From the NCBI GenBank assembly GCA_017557535.1, contig JAFYYM010000012.1, positions 1-64,000 on the forward strand: a DNA stretch of 64,000 nucleotides. The letters are read 5' to 3'. A program made the position numbers and the translations under genes. Origin of the DNA: Bacteroidales bacterium. GTDB lineage: Bacteria; Bacteroidota; Bacteroidia; Bacteroidales; UBA932. Positions 57,395-64,000 of this stretch are shown here, piece after piece. The notes under the pieces are model-generated. The model had not been told where the DNA came from. It did not search any database and saw only the letters and a list, made by a program, of their open reading frames with translations. Positions within the stretch are counted from its first letter, which is position 1, and the number at the start of each line of letters is the position of its first letter.

Positions 57395-59182
57395 ATGAAT
57401 AGGATATTTCTCACCCTTGCGGCAATGCTGTCTATGCTCTGCGGTGGTCTCAAGGCGCAAACGCCCGGGAACGAGCCTTCCCGGATAGTGGTCGCCTATG
57501 TGAGAGCCAACCGTGCCGAGATGCCGGACCCCAGCCGGATTACCCACATCAACTACGCCTTCGGGCGAGTCAACAACACCTTCAACGGAGTGACCATCAG
57601 CAATGAGACAAGGCTGCGGAGCATCACAGCCCTGAAGAAAGAAGCCCCTTGGCTTAAAGTCTGCCTCTCCATTGGCGGATGGGCTAGCGGCGGCTTCAGC
57701 GAGATGGCCGCTTCCGATGAGTTCCGTAGGGCTTTCGCCGCCGACTGCGCCAGGGTGGCTGCCGAGTTCGACCTGGACGGGATCGACCTTGATTGGGAAT
57801 ATCCCACCAGTTCCGCCTCCGGGATAACCTCATCCCCTGACGACACCAAGAACTTCACCCTGCTGATCAAGGACTTGCGCAAGGCACTCGGGCCGGGAAA
57901 ACTCCTCACACTGGCCTCCCCAGGCAACGCTGGCTATGTGGACTTCCCCGCCATCGAGCCCTACATGGATTTCATCAACGTGATGGCCTATGACATGGGC
58001 AATCCCCCGAGACATAACGCCGCCCTCTACAAGGAAGATGCGCAAGGGAATATCTCCCCTTACACGAGGGGAAGCGTGGAATGGGCCGTGAAGAATCACA
58101 TGGCTGCCGGGATCCCGAAAGAGAAAATGACCCTGGGAATGCCTCTGTACGGTCATGGCGACGGGAAAAACTATAACCGCGATGTGGCCTTTAAGGACAA
58201 TAACGGGCCGAAGGAAGGCTTCACTGAGGAATGGGACGACATCGCAAAGGTTCCTTACTACGCCGACGCCGATGGCAATCTCGTCCTCAGTTTCGACAAT
58301 GTCAGGTCCATCACCGAGAAATGCCGCTACATCAAGGAGAACGGCCTCCTCGGAGGAATGTATTGGGAATATTCCCACGACAACGAGACGGGCGACCTGA
58401 CACGGGCCATCGCCGCCGAGCTGATCCCGAAGAAGTTCGTCTCCGCCCAGGACGTCCGCCCTGCCAGCTACGCCGGAAAGGTCAAGCGTTTCAAGGCATT
58501 GATCTATTATTCCGACAGGGTCGAGGAGGCCCACCGGCAGTTCGCCTCACAGGCGGTGGATTTCTTCAAGAAACTCACAGTGGGAGACGGATGGACACTG
58601 GATGTGGCCAAGGACAAGCTTCCCGACCTGGAGGGCTACGATGTCGTGATCATGCCTGATGCGGCTCCCGGAAACGCCTCTGACAGAGCCCGTTTCCAAG
58701 AATACATGGAGAACGGCGGAGGCTGGCTTGGTTTCCATGGCGCCGGCTACAACGACGCCTCCACCGGCTGGGACTGGTTCCGTGATTTCCTGGGTGGCAT
58801 CAGCTTCCTATGCAACACCTGGCCTCCCCAACCGGCACTCGTGGATGTGGAGGGGTTTGACCACCCCGTCACGAGGAACCTGCCCAAGCGATATGTGGCC
58901 CCCTCAACGGAATTCTACCAATGGAAGCCGGACCCGAGGGCAAACACCAAACTCAGGATCCTCGCGAGCTTGGCTCCCGAGAATTTCCCGATGGGACTTA
59001 AAGATGTCGTGTTCGGTGGAGACTTCCCCGTAGTTTGGACCAACACGGACTACAGGATGGTGTACATCAACATGGGCCACGGGGACGAATGCTTCTCCGA
59101 CGCCACGCAGAACCTGTTGTTCATCAATGCCTTGAGGTGGATTGTCGCCAGCTCCCCAAAAGGGGATCCGTTCACCAGATAA
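57395..59182 (+). CDS. GH18 chitinase-like domain fused to a ThuA-like domain, exported
   Basis: The 595-residue protein has a signal peptide (to GGLKAQ). Residues about 28-345 form a GH18 barrel: NYAFGRV, LSIGGW, the catalytic motif DGIDLDWEYP with Glu135, NVMAYDMG and GMYWEYSHD. This predicts hydrolysis of beta-1,4-GlcNAc chains or of the chitobiose core of N-glycans. Residues about 365-590 (FKALIYYSD ... YDVVIMPDAAP ... GGGWLGFHGAG ... FPVVWTNTDYRMVYINMGHGD) read as a ThuA-like domain, related to class I glutamine-amidotransferase folds and seen with sugar metabolism. The two-domain fusion is uncommon. It is 19 bases after GH9. Confidence 0.87.
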   Translation: MNRIFLTLAAMLSMLCGGLKAQTPGNEPSRIVVAYVRANRAEMPDPSRITHINYAFGRVNNTFNGVTISNETRLRSITALKKEAPWLKVCLSIGGWASGGFSEMAASDEFRRAFAADCARVAAEFDLDGIDLDWEYPTSSASGITSSPDDTKNFTLLIKDLRKALGPGKLLTLASPGNAGYVDFPAIEPYMDFINVMAYDMGNPPRHNAALYKEDAQGNISPYTRGSVEWAVKNHMAAGIPKEKMTLGMPLYGHGDGKNYNRDVAFKDNNGPKEGFTEEWDDIAKVPYYADADGNLVLSFDNVRSITEKCRYIKENGLLGGMYWEYSHDNETGDLTRAIAAELIPKKFVSAQDVRPASYAGKVKRFKALIYYSDRVEEAHRQFASQAVDFFKKLTVGDGWTLDVAKDKLPDLEGYDVVIMPDAAPGNASDRARFQEYMENGGGWLGFHGAGYNDASTGWDWFRDFLGGISFLCNTWPPQPALVDVEGFDHPVTRNLPKRYVAPSTEFYQWKPDPRANTKLRILASLAPENFPMGLKDVVFGGDFPVVWTNTDYRMVYINMGHGDECFSDATQNLLFINALRWIVASSPKGDPFTR

Positions 59183-59188
59183 AAGGGA

Positions 59189-59767
59189 CTAAACGCTCTC
59201 CGACGCCACCCTTTCCTCACAATCCTTCATGGCGTCCAGGGTCTTCTGCAGCACCTCATCCAAAGGCCATCCCAGCATTTCGGCTCCTTGCTCGATCACC
59301 TCGCGTGAGCAGCCGGCGGCAAACGTCTTGACCTTATATTTCTTCTTGAGTGACTTCAGTTCCATGTCCTGGACACTTTTCGACGGGCGCATAAGCGCGG
59401 CTGCTCCGATCAGTCCGGTCAGCTCGTCGGTGGCGAAGAGCACTTTCTCCATCAAGTGTTCAGGCTTCACGTCCACGTGCATCCCATAGGCATGGCTGCA
59501 GATGGCGTGGATCATTTCTTCGCCCACACCGCCTTCGCGCAGCAGCTCGGGCGCCTTGATGCAATGCTCCTCGGGGTACATCTCAAAGTCGATGTCGTGG
59601 AGCAGTCCCACGATTCCCCAGAAATCCTCATCCTCAGCATAACCCAATTGCTTAGCATACCAGCGCATCACCCCTTCCACGGTCAGCGCATGATGCAGGT
59701 GGAACGTTTCCTTGTTGTATTTTTTCAGCAGCTCCAGCGCCGCCTCCCTTGTAATGTGCTTTTCCAT
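59189..59767 (-). CDS. HD-domain (HDIG-type) metal-dependent hydrolase
   Basis: The start at 59767 gives MEKHITREAALELL. The 192-residue protein has HLHHALTVEGVMRWY, LLHDIDFEMYPEEHC and ICSHAYGMH, the metal-binding His/Asp pattern of the HD superfamily. Many such proteins are small phosphohydrolases of nucleotides; the specific substrate is unknown. It ends 6 bases from the convergent GH18-ThuA stop. The two genes upstream on the same strand (59781 and 59990) may share its transcript. Confidence 0.85.
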   Translation of the reverse strand: MEKHITREAALELLKKYNKETFHLHHALTVEGVMRWYAKQLGYAEDEDFWGIVGLLHDIDFEMYPEEHCIKAPELLREGGVGEEMIHAICSHAYGMHVDVKPEHLMEKVLFATDELTGLIGAAALMRPSKSVQDMELKSLKKKYKVKTFAAGCSREVIEQGAEMLGWPLDEVLQKTLDAMKDCEERVASESV

Positions 59768-59780
59768 AACACGTTGATGA

Positions 59781-59981
59781 TTACCGATGTATAGTCTCAA
59801 CTCGTAAAGTCCCGTCTTCTTCCAGGACGATGGTGTCGCCCTCGTTCACGGTCACGAACCCGTCGCCCGTGTCAACCGACAGCATCGAGAACCCCATGCA
59901 GAAATATGGCGCCAGAACCCTGTCGCCGCAAAGGCGCTTGACCTCGTCGTAATTCGTGCCGGTGTAAAGGAGCTTTTGCAT
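59781..59981 (-). CDS. Small protein of unknown function
   Basis: The 66-residue product MQKLLYTGTNYDEVKRLCG ... GDTIVLEEDGTLRVETIHR starts at ATG 59981; a GTG at 59990 touching the DUF2971 stop is an alternative. The pattern TGxNYDEVxRxCG followed by VNEGDTIVxEEDG resembles small proteins common in phages and mobile elements, where a short beta-rich domain reads GDxIV. No function can be assigned. It has two Cys residues and no signal peptide. Confidence 0.55.
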   Translation of the reverse strand: MQKLLYTGTNYDEVKRLCGDRVLAPYFCMGFSMLSVDTGDGFVTVNEGDTIVLEEDGTLRVETIHR

Positions 59982-59989
59982 GATATACA

Positions 59990-60760
59990 CTAGTCTGAAA
60001 TGGGAACAGCATCGAATCCAAATTTGGTGGGATTCACTTTCATTTGATACACAGCCATCTTGGGGTACTTCTTCTTAACTACTTGAAGTATCTCCATTTT
60101 CTCCTTATAGGGTATTTTACAACCAAGATAAATACTGTGAAAGCATTCAACACCTATCTTTGGATAAAACCGAACTTCCTTCCAATCAAGTACTTCTCCC
60201 TTTTCAGGTTCCCGATTTTGTTTATAAGAAACGAAATTCACACTCGGATCAATAATGGCAAATCGAACCTCTTCTTCATGCGCCCATTGTTTCCCCTTTG
60301 TGCACAGTTGATATTTAAAGACATCCAAGGGAGCATTAAAGTAATCTGGCCGAGGGAGCAGGTCTCGATACTCGACTTCCTCACCATATCCTATCGCCAT
60401 AAAACCCAAACCAGCATTAATATAATGAGCAAGTACTTCCCGGTTAATTCCTATACAGACACCTTGATGATTCGACGCATAAAAGCTCCACATTAATGGG
60501 TTGTCGAACCTTTTAGTTAAACAGCTGATCCACGTTTCGTTACGCAAGTTTTCCAGCTTGCTTTCCGCCTTTGATGAAAGAAAATCTTGCGGAGGCCAAT
60601 TATACTCATTTCTTGGAGCGTTAGCACAATCAATCAACCCCGGATGGCAGTCAAATGGATCATTAAAATAGGTTGCATTCGTAAACTGGAGATTCTGGTT
60701 TTCCAACATTAACTTCGCTCCCTTGAAGTCGAGGTATTTGTAAAGAACTGGATTATTCAT
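59990..60760 (-). CDS. DUF2971 protein
   Basis: The 256-residue protein begins MNNPVLYKYLDFKGAKLMLENQNLQF and contains NATYFNDPFDC, WISCLTKRFDNPLMWSFYA and WAHEEEVRFAI, the conserved blocks of the DUF2971 family. Members are frequent in accessory and defence-rich regions and have no established activity. Base composition is more AT-rich than the glycan genes, like the adjacent type I restriction operon. The start codon lies 200 bases from hsdM, reading away from it. Confidence 0.8.
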   Translation of the reverse strand: MNNPVLYKYLDFKGAKLMLENQNLQFTNATYFNDPFDCHPGLIDCANAPRNEYNWPPQDFLSSKAESKLENLRNETWISCLTKRFDNPLMWSFYASNHQGVCIGINREVLAHYINAGLGFMAIGYGEEVEYRDLLPRPDYFNAPLDVFKYQLCTKGKQWAHEEEVRFAIIDPSVNFVSYKQNREPEKGEVLDWKEVRFYPKIGVECFHSIYLGCKIPYKEKMEILQVVKKKYPKMAVYQMKVNPTKFGFDAVPISD

Positions 60761-60903
60761 AGAACAAAAGAATCATTGTGTATCATCGATGTATTTCACA
60801 CTAAAGATAGGGCATTTTTTTTGATAGTTCTTATGTTTGAAGAAAGCTCTCTTTGTACTTTCCAGATTACTCTTTAGTTTATCCTTCAAGTCTAACTTAT
60901 TGG

Positions 60904-60933
60904 TTGAAATACAAAGAAAAAAAGGTAAATTTG
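60904..60933 (+). promoter_or_regulatory. Bacteroidota-type promoter for hsdMSR
   Basis: TAAATTTG (60926-60933) matches the -7 box TAnnTTTG exactly. TTG (60904-60906) is a partial -33 box at the usual 19-base spacing. The hsdM ATG at 60962 lies 28 bases downstream of the box, which supports that start over the ATG at 60935. On the other strand TATCTTTA (around 60806-60813) is a one-mismatch -7 box for the DUF2971 gene. Confidence 0.6.
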
Positions 60934-60961
60934 TATGATTCAGCTAATAATTAAACGACAA

Positions 60962-62515
60962 ATGACAAAAGAACAGGAGCGGCAGGAATTGCATCGCGCA
61001 ATTTGGGCAATTGCTAATGAACTACGCGGAAGCGTTGATGGATGGGATTTCAAGAGCTATGTGCTCGGATTCCTTTTCTATCGCTTCATTTCTGAGGATC
61101 TCACAAATTATATCAATAAAGGCGAATGTGAGTCCGGTAATAAGGGCTACGATTATCAAGATGAGTCTGATGCTGTGGCCATTGAAGGCAAGGAGGACAT
61201 TGTCCAGGAGAAAGGCTACTTCATCCTTCCATCCCAGCTGTTCCAGAACATCCGCAAGAATGCAAAGAATGATGAGAACCTTAATGTCACTCTCGCCACA
61301 TTGTTCGATGCTATCGAGGCGTCCGCGAACGGGACCGCCAGCGAAGCTGACTTCAAAGGCCTGTTCGATGATATAGATGTCAATAGCAAGAAACTGGGAA
61401 ACACCGTGGCAGACCGCAATGCCAAACTGGTGAAGATTCTCGATCGTATAGGAGAGTTGAAACTGGGTGACTTGAAGGACAACACAATCGATGCCTTTGG
61501 TGACGCATACGAGTTCCTGATGACGATGTACGCTTCGAATGCTGGTAAATCCGGCGGGGAGTTCTTCACCCCTCAGGAGGTCAGTGAGCTCCTTGCCAGG
61601 ATTGTCACAACCGGAAAGACGCAGGTGAACAAGGTATATGACCCTGCCTGCGGTAGTGGTTCCCTTCTTCTTAAGTTTGCGAAACTGCTCGGCTCCGAGA
61701 ATGTCCTTAACGGTTTCTATGGTCAAGAGATCAATATAACTACTTACAACCTTGCCCGCATCAATATGATCCTGCACAATGTCGGATTCGAGAAATTTGA
61801 CATTGCTTTGGGAGACACACTTATTAATCCGGCCCATTGGGATGATGAACCATTCGATGCCATCGTTTCCAATCCACCCTACAGCACCAAGTGGGAAGGT
61901 GATGAGAACCCGCTACTCATCAACGACCCTCGTTTCGCTCCTGCCGGAGTCCTTGCTCCGAAGAGCAAAGCAGACCTTGCATTTACTATGCATATGCTCC
62001 ATTGGCTATCCACCACCGGAACTGCTGCTATCGTTGAGTTCCCCGGTGTCCTTTATAGAGGTGGCGCCGAAAAGAAGATTCGAAAATATCTGGTTGATAA
62101 CAACTATGTTGATACGGTTATTCAGCTTCCGGACAACCTTTTCTTTGGAGTGACGATCGCTGTTTGCATAATTGTTCTCAAGAAGAATAAGAGCGAAGCC
62201 AAGACATATTTCATCGACGCATCACATGATTTCATTCATGAGGGAAATAAGAACAAACTCTCCGAGGATGATATCAAGCACATTCATGATGCTTTTATTG
62301 GGAAGCAGGATGAGGAGCATTATACCAAGTTAATTGAGAATTCTGCAATTGCCGCTAACGATTATAATTTGTCGGTATCTTCATATGTAGAAAAAGCAGA
62401 CGAAAAGGAACTAGTAAATATTGCCGCATTAAACCTTGAGATTGAGAACATCGTAAAGAGGGAAAATGAACTCCGTACTGCTATAGATGCGATTATTAAA
62501 GATCTTGCGATATGA
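60962..62515 (+). CDS. hsdM: Type I restriction-modification system, methyltransferase subunit M
   Basis: HsdM methylates adenine in the site chosen by HsdS and joins it in the M2S complex. From the ATG at 60962 (MTKEQERQELHRAIW) the protein has 517 residues. The N-terminal helical domain (about 5-160) is of HsdM_N type (FKSYVLGFLFYRFISEDL). The methyltransferase domain shows the SAM-binding motif DPACGSGSLL at residue 227 and the catalytic NPPY at residue 304. The C-terminal helix contacts HsdS. It overlaps hsdS by four bases (ATGA). Confidence 0.96.
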   Translation: MTKEQERQELHRAIWAIANELRGSVDGWDFKSYVLGFLFYRFISEDLTNYINKGECESGNKGYDYQDESDAVAIEGKEDIVQEKGYFILPSQLFQNIRKNAKNDENLNVTLATLFDAIEASANGTASEADFKGLFDDIDVNSKKLGNTVADRNAKLVKILDRIGELKLGDLKDNTIDAFGDAYEFLMTMYASNAGKSGGEFFTPQEVSELLARIVTTGKTQVNKVYDPACGSGSLLLKFAKLLGSENVLNGFYGQEINITTYNLARINMILHNVGFEKFDIALGDTLINPAHWDDEPFDAIVSNPPYSTKWEGDENPLLINDPRFAPAGVLAPKSKADLAFTMHMLHWLSTTGTAAIVEFPGVLYRGGAEKKIRKYLVDNNYVDTVIQLPDNLFFGVTIAVCIIVLKKNKSEAKTYFIDASHDFIHEGNKNKLSEDDIKHIHDAFIGKQDEEHYTKLIENSAIAANDYNLSVSSYVEKADEKELVNIAALNLEIENIVKRENELRTAIDAIIKDLAI

Positions 62516-63702
62516 GCGAATTATTGAGCTATATTGATTCTCTTTGTCCAAATGGGATTGAATTTAAGCAACTTGGAGACTACATCTCAATCTATACCGG
62601 GACTCAGTTTAACAAGAGAGATATGGACGAGGAAGGTGAATATCCTGTACTTAATGGTGGTATTGGTTTCTCTGGCTATACAGATAATTACAACGAAGAG
62701 GCAAACACAATTGCTATTTCCCAAGGAGGAGCATCTGCTGGATATGTCAATTGGGTTGATCGGCGTTTCTGGGCCGGGGCTCATTGCTTTGTAGTAAAAC
62801 CCATATCCAATACTCTGGATAATCGATATCTTTTCCACTTTCTGAAAAACATGGAAAAGAGAATTATGTCTTCTAAACATGGTGCGGGTATCCCTGGACT
62901 TAATCGAAGTAAAGTTCAAGCCCTTGAGATTCCTGTACCTCCTCTGGAGGTGCAGAGAAAAATTGTCGAGGTGCTCGACAATTTTTCGGAGCTTACAGCG
63001 GAGCTTACAGCGGAGCTTACAGCTAGGCAAAAGCAATACGAATACTACCGCGATAACTTGCTGAATTTCAATAACTTAAATAGGGGGGGGCAAAGTGAAG
63101 TAAAGTGGTTGGCACTCAGCGAGATAGGCACATTTACGCGTGGACGAAGATTCGTCAGAAATGATGTCGTTGAGGAAGGATACCCCTGCATACATTACGG
63201 AGACATGTATACTTATTATGGACTTTCTGCGACTGAGACCAAGACCTTCATCAATGAAGATCTTGCATCAAAGTTGCGCTTCGCCCATAAGAACGATGTC
63301 GTGATTGTGGGTGCTGGGGAGAATGATGAGGATATAGGTATCGGTCTCGCGTGGCTCGGAGACAGCTCTCCCGCCGTTCATGATGCTTGCTATATTTTCC
63401 ACCATAAGCAGAACCCAAAGTATATCTCGCATTATTTACGGACACATTCCTATCATCAGCAGATCAAGAAATATGTATCTTCAGGGAAAATCTGCTCTAT
63501 CTCAGCAGAAGGAGTAGGAAAAGCTATAATTCCTATTCCGTCATTAGAAGAACAAGCCCGCATAGTTGATATCCTTGACAAGTTCGAAAGCCTTACCACC
63601 AATTTAACCGAAGGTCTCCCTGCGGAAATCAAAGCCCGCCAACAGCAATACGAATACTACAGAGATAAACTACTGACCTTTAAGCGTAAAGCAGTCGCAT
63701 GA
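62512..63702 (+). CDS. hsdS: Type I restriction-modification system, specificity subunit S
   Basis: HsdS determines the bipartite recognition sequence. The 396-residue protein has two target-recognition domains (about 1-140 and 195-340), each followed by a conserved helical spacer: RKIVEVLDNFSELTAELTAELTA to QYEYYRDNLL in the middle, and RIVDILDKFESL to QYEYYRDKLL at the end. The central spacer contains a palindrome, three ELTA repeats and a G8 run (listed separately). With G7 or G9 the reading frame stops after 5-6 further codons, giving a single-domain protein of about 195 residues. The frame as written is intact. hsdR overlaps its stop by four bases. Confidence 0.95.
   Translation: MSELLSYIDSLCPNGIEFKQLGDYISIYTGTQFNKRDMDEEGEYPVLNGGIGFSGYTDNYNEEANTIAISQGGASAGYVNWVDRRFWAGAHCFVVKPISNTLDNRYLFHFLKNMEKRIMSSKHGAGIPGLNRSKVQALEIPVPPLEVQRKIVEVLDNFSELTAELTAELTARQKQYEYYRDNLLNFNNLNRGGQSEVKWLALSEIGTFTRGRRFVRNDVVEEGYPCIHYGDMYTYYGLSATETKTFINEDLASKLRFAHKNDVVIVGAGENDEDIGIGLAWLGDSSPAVHDACYIFHHKQNPKYISHYLRTHSYHQQIKKYVSSGKICSISAEGVGKAIIPIPSLEEQARIVDILDKFESLTTNLTEGLPAEIKARQQQYEYYRDKLLTFKRKAVA
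62957..62987. repeat. Perfect palindrome inside hsdS
   Basis: GAAAAATTGTCGAG (62957-62970) and CTCGACAATTTTTC (62974-62987) are exact reverse complements separated by GTG. The palindrome encodes part of the central conserved helix (KIVEVLDNF) and ends two bases before the ELTA repeats. Inverted repeats in this part of hsdS serve as exchange sites in phase-variable systems. Confidence 0.9.
62989..63024 (+). repeat. Three tandem 12-base repeats encoding ELTA in hsdS
   Basis: GAGCTTACAGCG occurs at 62989-63000 and 63001-63012, and GAGCTTACAGCT at 63013-63024, encoding residues 160-171. In EcoR124I and its relative, two or three TAEL copies at the same place change the spacer length between the two half-sites of the recognition sequence. 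Unit length is a multiple of three, so copy-number change keeps the frame. Confidence 0.93.
63083..63090 (+). repeat. G8 homopolymer in hsdS, candidate phase-variation tract
   Basis: Eight G follow codon AAT and encode part of Arg191-Gly192-Gly193, at the junction of the central spacer and the second recognition domain. Loss of one G gives ...GGC AAA GTG AAG TAA; gain of one gives ...GCA AAG TGA. Either change ends the protein just after the first half. This is the only long G run noticed in the coding region of this AT-richer operon. Confidence 0.9.
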
Positions 63703-64000
63703 CAAAACTGAACATCATATCCCAGAATCCGGAGAGCACGCTGGTGGCGGAGTTCGTCCCCGATCAGAAACGGGAACGAAACTACCAGAGTGAAGCCATG
63801 CTTGAGGATGCTTTTATCAAACAGCTCCAAGAGCAAGGCTATGAATATCTCCCCATTACAGACGAACAGGGCCTCATCGCCAACCTTCGCCGGCAGCTGG
63901 AGAGACTCAATGACCATAAGTTCTCCGATGCAGATTGGGAGGCGTTCTTCAGGATTCACCTGGCCAACCAGAACGATGGTATCCTCGAGAAGACGAACAC
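63699..64000 (+). CDS. hsdR: Type I restriction-modification system, restriction subunit R (3' end outside window)
   Basis: HsdR translocates DNA with ATP and cuts it. The ATG at 63699 overlaps the hsdS stop (ATGA). About 100 codons lie in the window: MTKLNIISQNPESTLVAEF, then NYQSEAMLEDAFIKQLQEQGYEYL, NLRRQLERLN and GILEKTN, which match the opening of HsdR proteins. The nuclease and helicase motifs would follow beyond the window. The frame is open to base 64000. Confidence 0.93.
   Translation, partial: MTKLNIISQNPESTLVAEFVPDQKRERNYQSEAMLEDAFIKQLQEQGYEYLPITDEQGLIANLRRQLERLNDHKFSDADWEAFFRIHLANQNDGILEKTN

Noticed and set aside
60044..60496. 150-residue plus-strand frame opposite the DUF2971 gene
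   Set aside because: It has no family match and is antisense to a recognisable conserved protein.
62957..62987. hsdS palindrome as an intrinsic terminator
   Set aside because: It lies inside a coding region with an essential downstream half and operon; the T run is part of the stem, so termination is less likely than a recombination or chance role.

Overview
The window is chromosomal DNA of a Bacteroidales bacterium. Evidence: the tuf - tRNA-Trp - secE - nusG - rplKAJL - rpoBC order, a SusC/SusD outer-membrane pair with dense secreted glycosidase genes, many lipoprotein signal peptides, and promoter boxes of the Bacteroidota type (TAnnTTTG). The species cannot be named; the GC-rich codon use and the glycan repertoire suggest a gut or rumen lineage. 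Nearly the whole window is coding and no gap exceeds 300 bases.

Layout. (1) 1-12157: translation and transcription block, from the 3' part of tuf through rpoC, with an intrinsic hairpin terminator between rplL and rpoB and another after rpoC. (2) 12268-17248: a secreted protein with a BspA-like repeat, followed by a complete and compact mannitol-type phosphotransferase system (MtlA-like EIICBA, HPr, Enzyme I), unusual for this order. (3) 17303-17638: a small exported protein made of six YKSDA repeats. (4) 17663-29952: a tight run of six exported enzymes (GH106, GH51, GH2-like, GH20, a metallophosphoesterase, a GH42-like enzyme). (5) 30223-53743: a polysaccharide-utilization locus with SusC/SusD, a small surface lipoprotein, GH89, two large paralogous DUF6067/GH123_N-type lipoproteins, two GH123-type enzymes (one with an inserted carbohydrate-binding-like domain), a DUF5107-TPR protein and a beta-propeller lipoprotein carrying a CxxCH haem-binding motif. 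(6) 53850-59182: isochorismatase-like hydrolase, Nudix protein, GH9 enzyme and a GH18-ThuA fusion. (7) 59189-60754: three minus-strand genes (HD-domain protein, small protein, DUF2971 protein). (8) 60962-64000: a type I restriction-modification operon hsdM-hsdS-hsdR, cut by the window end, in lower-GC DNA.

How it fits together. GH20, GH89 and GH123 activities point to glycans rich in N-acetylhexosamine, while GH106, GH51, GH2 and GH42 types point to rhamnose, arabinose and galactose chains. Oligosaccharides would be bound by SusD and the surface lipoproteins, imported by SusC with TonB energy and trimmed in the periplasm. No local glycan sensor (hybrid two-component system or sigma/anti-sigma pair) is present.

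The most interesting single site is hsdS. Between its two target-recognition halves it carries a perfect 14-base-arm palindrome, three 12-base repeats encoding ELTA (the EcoR124I-type TAEL spacer repeat) and a run of eight G. A change of one G in either direction gives a stop codon within six codons, so the gene looks able to switch specificity or function. All family names come from reading motifs by eye; no database search was run.
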